A stretch of DNA of 42,172 bases from Victivallaceae bacterium (GCA_028691615.1 JAQUYX010000004.1:1-42172); one strand, 5' to 3'. Positions 23,765-32,551 are shown, counted from the stretch's first letter. The notes: generated from the letters alone by a model not told the origin. Program-made: numbers and translations.

Positions 23765-25315
23765 GTGAACCGCTCGATTCTGGTTGTCATCTGCGACTTC
23801 CTGATCCTGTCGATGTTCGCGTTGAACACCGTCGGGCCGTCGCAGCAGGAGGGCGGTTCGCCCCTGCCGGTCATCGTCGGCAAGGTCGAGGCGAAAAAAA
23901 CCGAGGCAACTTCCCCCGAAAAGGCGCTGGCGGAAATCGCCGGTGAACGCGACGCGCTCGCCAATGCGTTGCGCAGAACCGTCGATGAGCTGAAACTCGA
24001 ACGGGAACGGCTGCGCACCATGCAGACCGAGACGGTCGAGCTGGAAAAACGCAATCTGCGCACCGGACGGACTTTGGAAAGCACCCGGCGGGAACTGGCC
24101 GAAAGCCGCGGCAAACTTTCGGTGATGAACGAACGCCTCTCCGAATACCGGGTTTCCCTTTCCACGCAGGAACGGGAGCTGATCACCGCGCTGGAGAAGC
24201 TCGAACGCTCCATCGGGGAACTCAAACAGTCCAATCTTCAATCCGACGAATACCGCAAAAAACTCGGCGAATACGAAGTGAATATCTCTTACACTTCCGG
24301 GAAACTGTCCACCATTGAGCGGGAACTGGCCGAAACCAAGGGCCGTCTCTCCGTGACCGCCCGCAACCTCGGCAGCCGCGAGGTCGAACTGGGCGAGAGC
24401 CGGCGGCAGGTCGACCATCTGCGCGGCATGCTCTCCTCCACCGTCGCGGATCTCGGCGCCGAACGGCGCACCGGAATTGAAAAACAGCAGAAGCTTTATG
24501 AACTGCAGAAACTTCTGGCGGAGGCCGCCAACCGTCCTTCCGACAGTGTTCGGCGCGATGTCTTTTCCAGTTACGCGCAGGCGGTCGGAAAATTCTCCGT
24601 GGTTATGCGCGAGGATCGGCTTTTCTCCGACTTCGTTGGCGGCGGGGACTATTACCTGCCGGTGCTGGAGCTCAACAAACGGCGCATCTTGATTTTCGAC
24701 TTCGGCAAGCTTACCGGCAATCCCCCGGGACGAACCAACTTCAATCGCGTCAGTGAACTCGGGTATTCCTTCGCAAAGGCCGGCGCCGCCGGGAAGGGCA
24801 AGTCGGTTCAAGGTCCCATGGGGTATTGGAAGAAATCCCCCGCGATTGGCGTATTTGAACTCGGAGAGCATGCCAACGGATTTACCGCGCTCAAGATTTT
24901 GACGGCGGAGGAGCTGAAAAAACGCGGCACCGAGGATCTGTATCTTTTCAAAGCCGGAAGCGCCGGACGCGACAGCGTCAATCTGGCGGGACGTTGCTCG
25001 TTGGATCTCGCCAGCGAATATCAGTCGCTTTGCCTTCGGAACGCCGGAAGATCCGTGGTCTCCGAGCTGCGCGCCGAACCGGGAGATTTCGTGCTCACCG
25101 GAGATGGGAAATTTGCAGCATTGGTTACGCATATTGAATCTTTCGATCAGGGACGCAGACAGGAAGCGCGGTGTTTTGTGTTTCCGAAAGATTTCCGGTT
25201 CGAGGATGTGAAGAACGTGGACATCTCCTCGAAAAATTCCGACGGCCTCTATCAAGTCTTTGCAAAGGACGCAAGCGAGGCACTCCGGCAGGCGGGCGAA
25301 GAATCCAGAAACTGA
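23765..25315 (+). CDS. Membrane-anchored long coiled-coil protein with an aspartate in its single membrane helix
   Basis: The 516-residue product starts at GTG 23765, seven bases after AAGGGGGA. Residues 4-22 are one membrane helix with Asp11 near its start (RSILVVICDFLILSMFAL), an arrangement like the channel-lining aspartate of MotB and ExbD. From about 50 to 260 a very charged coiled coil follows, with tandem E-R-E-L-A-E-x-x-G-x-L-S phrases. The last 250 residues are a globular domain I do not recognise (FVGGGDYYLPVLELNKRRIL near 290, then mixed beta strands). It is not the OmpA-like peptidoglycan-binding domain of MotB. It lies between the TolQ-like gene and the kinase gene in one operon. 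Confidence 0.75.
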   Translation: MNRSILVVICDFLILSMFALNTVGPSQQEGGSPLPVIVGKVEAKKTEATSPEKALAEIAGERDALANALRRTVDELKLERERLRTMQTETVELEKRNLRTGRTLESTRRELAESRGKLSVMNERLSEYRVSLSTQERELITALEKLERSIGELKQSNLQSDEYRKKLGEYEVNISYTSGKLSTIERELAETKGRLSVTARNLGSREVELGESRRQVDHLRGMLSSTVADLGAERRTGIEKQQKLYELQKLLAEAANRPSDSVRRDVFSSYAQAVGKFSVVMREDRLFSDFVGGGDYYLPVLELNKRRILIFDFGKLTGNPPGRTNFNRVSELGYSFAKAGAAGKGKSVQGPMGYWKKSPAIGVFELGEHANGFTALKILTAEELKKRGTEDLYLFKAGSAGRDSVNLAGRCSLDLASEYQSLCLRNAGRSVVSELRAEPGDFVLTGDGKFAALVTHIESFDQGRRQEARCFVFPKDFRFEDVKNVDISSKNSDGLYQVFAKDASEALRQAGEESRN

Positions 25316-25370
25316 TCCGGTCTTCCCCTGGCCCGGAAGCATTCCGGCAGGAGAGCGGTCAAGGAGCATT

Positions 25371-27755
25371 ATGGGCGAGTGCGAAAAGACAATCTGTCTC
25401 GATCGCGAAGGCGACGGCGCGCGCATTACGTCCGCGGAATTTAAGGCGATGCTGGATGTCCCCGAGATCGTCCGTCTCGGGGATTTCCGGGATGTGCGTC
25501 TCTTAGGCAAGGGCGGCGTGGGCGAAGTTTATTCGGTGCGCGACAACACCCTTTTGCGCAATGTCGCGCTCAAAACGCTTCGCCCGGAACAGCGATACCG
25601 CCGCAAGGCCGTCAACGATCTTATTCGTGAGGCGCGCACGACCGCGCAGATCGATCACCCCAACGTCGTGCCGGTTTACAATATCGGCGTGCTCGATGAT
25701 TACGGGGTCTATTTCACCATGAAAAACCTCTCCGGCGGGGAGACGCTCCAGGAGGTGATTACCCGGCTTCGCACGCATGTGCCCGGCTATGACAAGCGCT
25801 ATTCATTGCGGCGGCGCATGGAAATTTTCGTCTCCATCTGCAATACCATGGCCTTTGCGCACAGCCGTGGCGTCCTGCATCGCGACCTCAAACCCGGCAA
25901 TATCATGCTCGGCGAGTACGGCGAGATCATGATTATGGACTGGGGAATGGCGCTTTACCGCAAAGAGATCGCCCGCGACGGCCACGCAATTCTTCTGGAA
26001 GGAGAGGGGCAGGCTCAGGCAGAACAGGTTCTGCACAAGGAGGGCGGTTCGGATTTTTCGGTGGGGGGAACTCCCGCATTCATGTCGCCCGAACAGGTGC
26101 GTGGATACCTCAGCGAGCTCGATGAGGCCGCTGATCAATACAGTCTGGGCGCAATTCTTCACTGTCTCCTGACCTTGCAAAATTCGCCCTTCGAAGAGAA
26201 TTTGGAGACAAAGGCGCTGCTGGGGCGCGTGCTGGCCGGAGCGATTGTGCCGCCGCGAAAACGCGCCCCGCGGCTCAAAATTCCCCGGGAATTGGAGGCG
26301 ATCTGCACCAAAGCGATGAAAACTGACAAACGTCAGCGTTATGAATCCGTGCTGGCGCTGGCCACGGACGTGCGCAACTATCTGGACTTCTACCCGGTAA
26401 GCGCGTATACCAGCAAGATCGGTCGGCTTGCCAAACTTTGTCGCCGTCGCCCGCTGATTCCTGCGACGCTGCTGGGCGCGGGGTTCGCGCTGTTGGTTAC
26501 TTATGCGGGAATTGGTGCGCAGAAATATTTGGAACAGCGGGATTTTCAGCGCCAGATCGACAGCCGTTACGAGGAGTTGATGCGCAAGACGGCCATGGCC
26601 AAACACGAGTATTTCAACAGCAAGAACGATGCCCGGCTGCCTTCCGAGGCGTTTCTGCTGGCTCAGAGTGAAGCGCAGATGATTGCCAGTGTGATCTTGC
26701 ACGACATCGAAGGGGCCAAAACCTATTCGAATTATTCGTCCGCGTCGCGGAATTTTGCGGAAAAAACGATTGAACACATGCTCAATTACTATCTGGCAAC
26801 CGAAAACAGCGAACAGCTCGGCCAATTCTTCCGGGAGATGCGTTCCCGCTGGCAGGGAGAGCTTCTTTCGGTGTTGGGCAGGGATGCAAAGCTCTCCCGC
26901 AGTTACGCGCTGCAGAATCGCAACGAGGCAATGGTTCGCATTGAATGCAATCGCCCCAGCCGGGTGACGGTGGTCAAACGACTTTTTCCGCCGGTAAAAG
27001 TCACCCCGGGGGAGAAAATTCGGGAACTGCCTGACGAGGCGGCGCCGTTTCATGGGACTTTGCCGGCCGGAGAGTATCTCTTCCGGATTTCCGGCCGATT
27101 CGGGGCGTTTTCGCTGATTCTCAAAATGCCGCCATCGTCGCAGCGCACCATTCGGCTGGAACTGCCGGAGAAGGTGCCTGACGATAGCATTTTCGTGGCG
27201 GATTGTGAAAATTCCGGGAATGCGCTGTCGTATGGATTCCTCGCCGGGCGCGAGGTGGTTTCGCTGGGGGAATATCTGGAATTTTGGAAAACGCTTACCG
27301 ATCCGCAGGCGCGCAGCCGCTGCATGGCCCGAACGATTTTCGATCCGGCCACCGGTAAAATCGAACCGCTGTGGGATGCGCAGGGAAATTTGCGCGGACG
27401 CTTTCGGCCGGACGATCCGGTCACCGGGATCAGCGGCGTCGCCGCCCGGGAATATTGTCGTTACCTCTCAGAAAAGCATGGCGTTACCTACCGTTTGCCG
27501 ACGCCGCAGGAGTGGATTTTTGTGCTCAAGGCGTTGCGCTCGGATCAGCTTGATTTCCAAACGCGTCGCGGGGGCGATTTGCGGGAATTCACGGCAAACG
27601 GGGCGCGTTCGTCGCGATTTCAGGTGATGTCGGAGCGGGATTTGACCCCTTCCGCCGCCGAGCTTCCCCGGTATGATGGCGGATTCCCCGCACCCGATCT
27701 TGGTTTCCGCTGGGTGATCGATCCGGACGCGGGCAAGGAAGAGGCGAAGCGATGA
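25371..27755 (+). CDS. Transmembrane serine/threonine protein kinase with a degenerate FGE/SUMF1-like C-terminal domain
   Basis: From ATG 25371 (AAGGAG upstream) the product has 794 residues. Residues about 40-335 are a eukaryotic-type kinase: glycine loop GKGGVGEVY at 46-54, the ATP lysine Lys68, catalytic HRDLKPGN (170-177), DWG at 190-192 in place of DFG, common in this group, and GTPAFMSPEQ for the activation segment. A membrane helix lies at 361-383. A periplasmic helical region follows, then a PEGA-like beta domain (about 560-650, GTLPAGEYLFRISGRFG). Last is a formylglycine-generating-enzyme-like domain (about 660-785, REYCRYLSEKHGVTYRLPTPQEW ending GFRWV) without the catalytic cysteine pair in evidence, so probably a binding domain. 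Chlamydial Pkn1 has a related kinase-plus-FGE layout. Its substrates may be operon partners. Confidence 0.9.
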   Translation: MGECEKTICLDREGDGARITSAEFKAMLDVPEIVRLGDFRDVRLLGKGGVGEVYSVRDNTLLRNVALKTLRPEQRYRRKAVNDLIREARTTAQIDHPNVVPVYNIGVLDDYGVYFTMKNLSGGETLQEVITRLRTHVPGYDKRYSLRRRMEIFVSICNTMAFAHSRGVLHRDLKPGNIMLGEYGEIMIMDWGMALYRKEIARDGHAILLEGEGQAQAEQVLHKEGGSDFSVGGTPAFMSPEQVRGYLSELDEAADQYSLGAILHCLLTLQNSPFEENLETKALLGRVLAGAIVPPRKRAPRLKIPRELEAICTKAMKTDKRQRYESVLALATDVRNYLDFYPVSAYTSKIGRLAKLCRRRPLIPATLLGAGFALLVTYAGIGAQKYLEQRDFQRQIDSRYEELMRKTAMAKHEYFNSKNDARLPSEAFLLAQSEAQMIASVILHDIEGAKTYSNYSSASRNFAEKTIEHMLNYYLATENSEQLGQFFREMRSRWQGELLSVLGRDAKLSRSYALQNRNEAMVRIECNRPSRVTVVKRLFPPVKVTPGEKIRELPDEAAPFHGTLPAGEYLFRISGRFGAFSLILKMPPSSQRTIRLELPEKVPDDSIFVADCENSGNALSYGFLAGREVVSLGEYLEFWKTLTDPQARSRCMARTIFDPATGKIEPLWDAQGNLRGRFRPDDPVTGISGVAAREYCRYLSEKHGVTYRLPTPQEWIFVLKALRSDQLDFQTRRGGDLREFTANGARSSRFQVMSERDLTPSAAELPRYDGGFPAPDLGFRWVIDPDAGKEEAKR

Positions 27756-28369
27756 CAAATCCTTCTTTTCGCGCTCCCGCCGGCGGACGAAGCCGGGCAG
27801 GGCGTGTGGCGGCGTCCGGGCACGCTCCCCAAAAACTCCGCTGGGCATGGATTGCCGCCGGAATCGCAATGAGCTGTGGGCTGTTTTTCCTGTTGCGCGC
27901 CAGGACGCAGATGCAGGCGCCTTCGCTCCCCCCGGAAGAGGAGGCCATGCAAAATTTCAAGCGGGCGATCGCAGAGGACTCGCAGATGCTCGGAAAACTC
28001 TATCATTTGCAGCGCAGTCTTGCCGCGAGCCGCAAAATTCCGCAGGAGCAGCGGCGGCAAATGCTGATTCGCGCCGCGAGTTCGGCCGTATGCTCGGTGA
28101 TGGAGGATTTTTCCCGGCTGCCGGAGAAGGATAAGGACAAGCGGGCGTCGGTTTTGCAGGCGGACGCCGACTCCATGCATCGCGCGTTTCGCGCATTGCC
28201 GCCGGAAAAACGCAAAAAGGCGCTCGAACTCTTGCAAAACGATCCCGAGGCGAAGGCGAATTTCGACCGCGCGATTCGGCTCTCGGCCAATCGTCTTTCG
28301 CCCGCCGACCGGGGCAGACTCGGGCCGACCATTGCGCTTTGGCAGAAAATATTGGAAGATAAACCGTGA
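27752..28369 (+). CDS. Single-pass membrane protein of unknown function, coupled to the kinase gene
   Basis: The 205-residue product overlaps the kinase stop as ATGA. A basic, disordered 28-residue cytoplasmic start is followed by one membrane helix (residues 31-48, WAWIAAGIAMSCGLFFLL). The periplasmic part is all-helical and charged, with repeated E-x-x-R-R-x-x-L motifs (IPQEQRRQMLIRAASSA; LPPEKRKKALELLQNDP). The R-x-L-P-P-E-x-R phrase resembles helical repeats in DUF3106-like proteins of related bacteria. The arginine- and serine-rich start could be a kinase target, which is inference. No enzyme motif is visible. It is the last gene of the operon. Confidence 0.75.
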   Translation: MTNPSFRAPAGGRSRAGRVAASGHAPQKLRWAWIAAGIAMSCGLFFLLRARTQMQAPSLPPEEEAMQNFKRAIAEDSQMLGKLYHLQRSLAASRKIPQEQRRQMLIRAASSAVCSVMEDFSRLPEKDKDKRASVLQADADSMHRAFRALPPEKRKKALELLQNDPEAKANFDRAIRLSANRLSPADRGRLGPTIALWQKILEDKP

Positions 28370-28408
28370 TTGTTTGGTCACCAAAATACAGCAAGGAGTA
28401 GAGAAGAA

Positions 28409-29215
28409 ATGTTGCGAGTCACAGTAGTAGGCGCAGCCGGACGGATGGGACGAACCTTGGTCAGCGCGGTTCACGCCGCGCCGGACATGACACTGGTCGG
28501 GGCGTTGGAGAATGCGGGAGTTCCGTTTCTCGGGCAGGACGCGGGACTGCTCGCGGGCTGCGGAGAGTCCGGAGTGAAAATCTGCGACGATCCGGCCGCG
28601 GCGTTGAAGGACGCGGATGCCGTGATTGTCTTTGCCACCGGAAATGTTCTGGAGGTCGTTCGCATGGCCGCCGCGGCAAAGATCAGCGCGGTCATCGGCA
28701 CGACCGCGCTTTCGGCCGCAGAGAAGGAGCAACTGCGCGAATTGACCCAAACGCAGGGCGCGCGCATTGTCTGTTCGCCCAACATGAGCGTGGGGGTGAA
28801 TTTGCTTTTCAATCTCGCACGCAAGGCTGCTGAAATTCTCGGCAAGGATTACGATGTGGAAATCGTTGAGATGCACCACAATCAGAAGAAGGACGCGCCC
28901 AGCGGAACCGCCGTCCGGCTTGGCGAGGTGATCTGCGCGGCGAAGAATCTCGATTACGACAAGGACGTCCGGCACGGCCGGGTCGGCATAGTCGGCGCAC
29001 GCACCGATCATGAAATCGGAATGCATTCGTTGCGCGGCGGAGACGTGGTTGGCGATCATACGGTGATCTTTGCCACGGAAGGCGAGCGCGTCGAGCTGAC
29101 TCATCGGGCATCCAGCCGGATGACGTTTGCTTCGGGGGCGCTGCGCGCGGTGCGGTTTTTGGCGGAGAATCCGGCCGGATTGTACGATATGACCGATGTA
29201 CTGGGACTCAAATAA
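28409..29215 (+). CDS. dapB: 4-hydroxy-tetrahydrodipicolinate reductase
   Basis: DapB makes tetrahydrodipicolinate with NAD(P)H, a step towards diaminopimelate for peptidoglycan and lysine. The 268-residue product starts with the nucleotide motif VTVVGAAGRMGRTL (residues 4-17). It has VIGTTALSAAEKEQL, the catalytic region EIVEMHHNQKKDAPSGTA near residue 155 with the His-His pair and Lys, and the C-terminal GGDVVGDHTVIFA. ATG 28409 follows AAGGAG by about ten bases. It is 39 bases after the kinase operon and overlaps lpxB by one base (TAATG). A short inverted repeat TTTGGTCACCAAA (28373-28385) lies in the gap. Confidence 0.96.
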   Translation: MLRVTVVGAAGRMGRTLVSAVHAAPDMTLVGALENAGVPFLGQDAGLLAGCGESGVKICDDPAAALKDADAVIVFATGNVLEVVRMAAAAKISAVIGTTALSAAEKEQLRELTQTQGARIVCSPNMSVGVNLLFNLARKAAEILGKDYDVEIVEMHHNQKKDAPSGTAVRLGEVICAAKNLDYDKDVRHGRVGIVGARTDHEIGMHSLRGGDVVGDHTVIFATEGERVELTHRASSRMTFASGALRAVRFLAENPAGLYDMTDVLGLK

Positions 29216-30396
29216 TGGAGACTGTCGCAAAAAAACGCCGTTACTGGATTATCGCCGGAGAGTCTTCCGGGGATAATTACGGGGCGCGTTTGGCAAACGA
29301 GTTGCGCAAGCTCGGCGCGCGCGAGGGGGTCGAGGTCGACGTCGCGGGCATGGGCGGCGAGAAAATGCGCGGCGCGGGAGTGCGAATGCATGTGGATTCC
29401 ACGGAGCTGGGCGTGGTCGGTGTGGTGGAGGTGTTTCGGCACATTCCGCATTTCCTGTCGATTTTTTTCCGTCTGCTGCGACTGGCGGCGGAGGAGAAGC
29501 CCGAGGCGGTGGTCCTCATCGACTATCCCGATTTCAATATGCTCTTGGCGCGCTTCCTCAAATTCAAGAAAATTCCGGTGATCTGGTATGTCAGTCCGCA
29601 GCTTTGGTGCTGGCGGCGCGGCAGACTGCGGACGATTGCTAAAATCTGTCGCAAGATGATGGTGATTTTTCCCTTCGAATTGGAGGTTTACGCGCCGACT
29701 TGTCTGGAGGCGGTTTTCGTCGGACACCCGCTGCTGGATATTGTGCGGGAGCGGCGGGACGATTCGATTGTCCGCGACCCGAATCTGGTGATGCTGCTGC
29801 CCGGAAGCCGGGGCATGGAGGTGAACAAGCTCTTGACGCCGATGCTCGATACGGTCTGCGATCTGGCTGCGGCGCATGGCAATCTGCAATTCGCATTGGC
29901 AGCGCCGCGGGAGAAGATCGCGAAGAACTGCGCGGCGCAGATCGCGGCTTATCGGGCAAAGCACCCGGAACTACCGGAAATCGCCGTGGAAGTCGGCCGG
30001 ACGGGATATTATCTTCAGAAGGCCGCTGCGGGAATCGCGTCGTCGGGGACGGTCACGGTAGAGGCTGCGGTGAGTATGCTGCCGCTGGTTTCCGTCTATA
30101 AACTCAATTATCTGACGCTGCTGATCGGCGCGGTGCTGGTGCGGTTGTACCGGGGATTTTTCACGATGCCCAATATCATCGCGGGGCATTGCGTCTTTGA
30201 GGAATTTCTTCAGTGGCGGGTCAACCGGAAGAGACTGGTTCCCGCAGTGGAAGCAATTCTGCCGGGCGGAAGCCGCGACGAGGAAGTGCATCGCGGCATG
30301 CGGGAAGTGGTCGATCTGCTGACTGGAACCGAGGCCAACGCCTCCGCATCGGCGGCGCGCGCGGTATGGGAAACCGGAGAAACGAAGGCAAAATGA
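29215..30396 (+). CDS. lpxB: Lipid-A-disaccharide synthase
   Basis: LpxB joins UDP-diacylglucosamine to lipid X to form the lipid A disaccharide at the inner face of the inner membrane. The 393-residue protein opens WIIAGESSGDNYGARL. It has GMGGEKMRGAGV, VGVVEVFRHIP, the block VLIDYPDFNMLLAR, WYVSPQLWCWRRGRL and VGHPLLDIV followed by LLPGSRGMEV. Late motifs include SSGTVTVEA and PNIIAG. All are standard LpxB signatures. The gene overlaps dapB by one base and pncC by four (ATGA). With the heptosyltransferase gene this supports an LPS-bearing outer membrane. Confidence 0.96.
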   Translation: METVAKKRRYWIIAGESSGDNYGARLANELRKLGAREGVEVDVAGMGGEKMRGAGVRMHVDSTELGVVGVVEVFRHIPHFLSIFFRLLRLAAEEKPEAVVLIDYPDFNMLLARFLKFKKIPVIWYVSPQLWCWRRGRLRTIAKICRKMMVIFPFELEVYAPTCLEAVFVGHPLLDIVRERRDDSIVRDPNLVMLLPGSRGMEVNKLLTPMLDTVCDLAAAHGNLQFALAAPREKIAKNCAAQIAAYRAKHPELPEIAVEVGRTGYYLQKAAAGIASSGTVTVEAAVSMLPLVSVYKLNYLTLLIGAVLVRLYRGFFTMPNIIAGHCVFEEFLQWRVNRKRLVPAVEAILPGGSRDEEVHRGMREVVDLLTGTEANASASAARAVWETGETKAK

Positions 30397-30860
30397 ACCA
30401 TGCGGAATCATTGGTCCGGCTGCTCACGGAACGAAAATTGACGGTCGCGACCGCCGAGTCCTGCACCGGCGGCCTTGTGGCCGGAGCCATCACCTCGGTG
30501 CCCGGCTCCTCCGAGGTTTTTCCCGGCGGGGTCGTGTCGTATGCCAATCGGATCAAGGAGACGGTTCTGCACGTGCCGTCCGGCGTGCTTGAACAGCACG
30601 GGGCGGTCAGCGCCGAGTGCGCCGAAGCCATGCTGGACGGGGTGCGCGCTCTCTTGGGGGCGGAGTGTGCCGTTTGTACGACCGGGATTGCCGGACCGGG
30701 GGGGGGGACGAAGGAGAAACCGGTGGGCTTAGTTTATATCGGAGCGGTTTCGCCGGAACGAAGAATGGTGTTGAAACAATTTTTTTCGGGCGGACGCGAC
30801 CTGATTCGGCGGCAGGCCGTCGAACGGGCGCTGGAGCTGCTTTGGGAAATACTGAATTAA
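30393..30860 (+). CDS. pncC: Nicotinamide-nucleotide amidase (CinA C-terminal domain, PncC)
   Basis: PncC deamidates nicotinamide mononucleotide to nicotinic acid mononucleotide for NAD recycling. The 155-residue protein is only the C-terminal domain of CinA, with no N-terminal MoCF-like part. Motifs are TVATAESCTGGLVAGAIT near residue 17 with the catalytic serine, the segment GGVVSYANRIKETVL, and TGIAGPGGGTKEKPVGLVYIG. The start overlaps the lpxB stop as ATGA. The link to lipid A synthesis looks like operon packing, not shared function. The stand-alone short form is common. Confidence 0.94.
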   Translation: MNHAESLVRLLTERKLTVATAESCTGGLVAGAITSVPGSSEVFPGGVVSYANRIKETVLHVPSGVLEQHGAVSAECAEAMLDGVRALLGAECAVCTTGIAGPGGGTKEKPVGLVYIGAVSPERRMVLKQFFSGGRDLIRRQAVERALELLWEILN

Positions 30861-30884
30861 TCGAATCGACAGGAAGTTTGACAC

Positions 30885-32081
30885 ATGGCGGATTTTTGGG
30901 GCGAAGAGATCGAAAAGTATCGTCGGGAACTGGAAAATTCCGTGATCCCTTTCTGGGCGTCGCATTGCCTGGATCGGGAGGTGGGGGGATTTTTTACGTG
31001 TCTGGACCGGGACGGAAGCGTATATGACAAGACAAAATACCTTTGGATGCAGTGGCGAATCGTCTATCTGTTCGCTGAACTATATCGTTCGGAGTACGGA
31101 GAGGACAAGCAATCTTATCTGACGATCGCGCGGGACGGATTTGACTTTCTTACAACACATGGGCGTGCGCCGGACGGAAGTTATTATTTTTCGCTCAACG
31201 GCCGGGGGGAACCGGCGACGGCGCCGTTCAGCATCTTTTCGAACTGCTTTGCGGCGATGGGCGCGGCGGCGCTGTACCGGGCGACCGGCGAGAAGCGTTA
31301 CCGCGACGAGGCGGAATCGGCCATGCGCATCTACATCGACCTGATTCCCAATCCAAAGCGGCAATGGGAAAAGGCGCTGCCCGGCAAGACGAAATATCTG
31401 TCGTTCGGCAGTTACATGATTCTGGCCAATCTCGGATGTGTGATGGCCGATTGTCTGCAGACCGACCGCTATGAGAAAGAGTCCCGCGAGGCGATCGATT
31501 TTGTGATGGACAAATTCTGGAAGCCGCAGTATGGCGCGATTTTCGAGAATATTCTGCCGGACGGCTCGGTGGATCTGGAGAGCAGCGAGGGACGGCATTT
31601 GAATCCGGGGCACGGTCTGGAATCGATGTGGTTCGTGATGAATTACGCGGAGAAGCACAACGACCGCGCGCTGATCGAACGCGCGGCCGAATGCACCGAG
31701 GCCTTGCTGAAGCTCGGGAGCGACCCGGAATACGGCGGGATTTACTATTTCATGGACGTGTTGGGCAAGCCGCACATGGAGCTGCAATACGACATGAAAC
31801 TCTGGTGGCCGCATTGCGAGGCGATCCTCGCGTCGCTGTATGCGTACCGTCTGACCGGGCGGGTGCAGTTCAAAGAGTGGTTTGAGAAACTCGACCGATG
31901 GAGTTTTCAGCACTTTGCCGACCCGGAATACGGAGAGTGGTTCGGTTATCTGAACCGTCGCGGCGAAGTGACGCACACGCTCAAGGGGGGCAAATGGAAG
32001 ACGATGTTCCATTTGCCGAGAATGTTGCTGGTGGCATTGGAACAGATGAAACAGATCCGGGAAATGGAGTTGGGGAAATGA
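30885..32081 (+). CDS. N-acylglucosamine 2-epimerase (AGE) family protein
   Basis: The 398-residue protein belongs to the AGE family, an (alpha/alpha)6-barrel family that includes N-acylglucosamine 2-epimerase and cellobiose 2-epimerase. The N-terminus VIPFWASHCLDREVGGFFTC, then TKYLWMQWRIVYLFAELY, the histidine-containing LNPGHGLESMWFVM and the late WWPHCEAILASLYAYRLTG are family blocks with the conserved histidines. No signal peptide is visible, so it acts in the cytoplasm. The exact sugar cannot be read from sequence; N-acetylglucosamine/N-acetylmannosamine or a disaccharide is possible. It follows pncC by 24 bases and overlaps the cupin lipoprotein gene as ATGA. Confidence 0.87.
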   Translation: MADFWGEEIEKYRRELENSVIPFWASHCLDREVGGFFTCLDRDGSVYDKTKYLWMQWRIVYLFAELYRSEYGEDKQSYLTIARDGFDFLTTHGRAPDGSYYFSLNGRGEPATAPFSIFSNCFAAMGAAALYRATGEKRYRDEAESAMRIYIDLIPNPKRQWEKALPGKTKYLSFGSYMILANLGCVMADCLQTDRYEKESREAIDFVMDKFWKPQYGAIFENILPDGSVDLESSEGRHLNPGHGLESMWFVMNYAEKHNDRALIERAAECTEALLKLGSDPEYGGIYYFMDVLGKPHMELQYDMKLWWPHCEAILASLYAYRLTGRVQFKEWFEKLDRWSFQHFADPEYGEWFGYLNRRGEVTHTLKGGKWKTMFHLPRMLLVALEQMKQIREMELGK

Positions 32082-32551
32082 ATTCATATCTTCGAAATGC
32101 AGCTGCTTTGTCCGTCTTGGCGATCTTGACCGGATGCTTTGGGGGGCCGGAGCAGCGGCCGCAGGCGGTGATCCGCGATTTTACGCAGGCGCCGGTGTTG
32201 AAAAATCCGCTGCTGGGGGATGTTAAACTCATCAGCTTTCTGGATCCGGTGCGCGATCATCTGGCGGATCTGCCGCATTCGATGCTGGTGGTGGAGGTTC
32301 CCGTGGGCGGCCGGATGGCGGCGAGAAGACTGAAACTCTCGGAAACGGTGGTGGTTTTCTCCGGGTTCGGCAGACTCACGGTGGATCGTCAGATCATTCT
32401 GCTCAAACACGGCAAGGCGGTATTCATCCCTGCCAACGCGGTTCAGCATACGGAGAATACGGGGACGGAGCCTTTGATTTATCTTTCGGTGATTGCGCCG
32501 TCTTATCGGGACGATCTGGCGGAATTTGTGCCGAAAATCCCGGGGAAATAA
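32078..32551 (+). CDS. Cupin-domain lipoprotein
   Basis: The 157-residue product has a signal peptide ending in the lipobox AILTGC, so Cys20 should be lipidated and the protein held in the envelope. The rest looks like a cupin barrel: MLVVEVPVGGRMAARRLKLS, then VVFSGFGRLTVDRQIILLKHGKAVFIPANAVQHTENTG, the second cupin motif with P-A-N-x-x-Q-H, and EPLIYLSVIAP. The first motif lacks the usual His-x-His pair, so metal binding is doubtful; it may only bind a sugar or other ligand. It is co-translated with the AGE-family gene, which hints at a sugar-related role. Confidence 0.78.
   Translation: MNSYLRNAAALSVLAILTGCFGGPEQRPQAVIRDFTQAPVLKNPLLGDVKLISFLDPVRDHLADLPHSMLVVEVPVGGRMAARRLKLSETVVVFSGFGRLTVDRQIILLKHGKAVFIPANAVQHTENTGTEPLIYLSVIAPSYRDDLAEFVPKIPGK

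Noticed and set aside
23216-25510. Antisense open frame of 764 codons opposite the membrane and coiled-coil genes
   Set aside because: Its product is rich in Arg, Gly and Pro with no domain, while the plus strand shows promoter, ribosome sites, membrane helices and heptads. Similar shadows at 2449-4710 and 32957-35002 were rejected for the same reason.
28373-28385. Inverted repeat TTTGGTCACCAAA before dapB as an operator
   Set aside because: Short, a single copy and without a clear promoter next to it; it could arise by chance.
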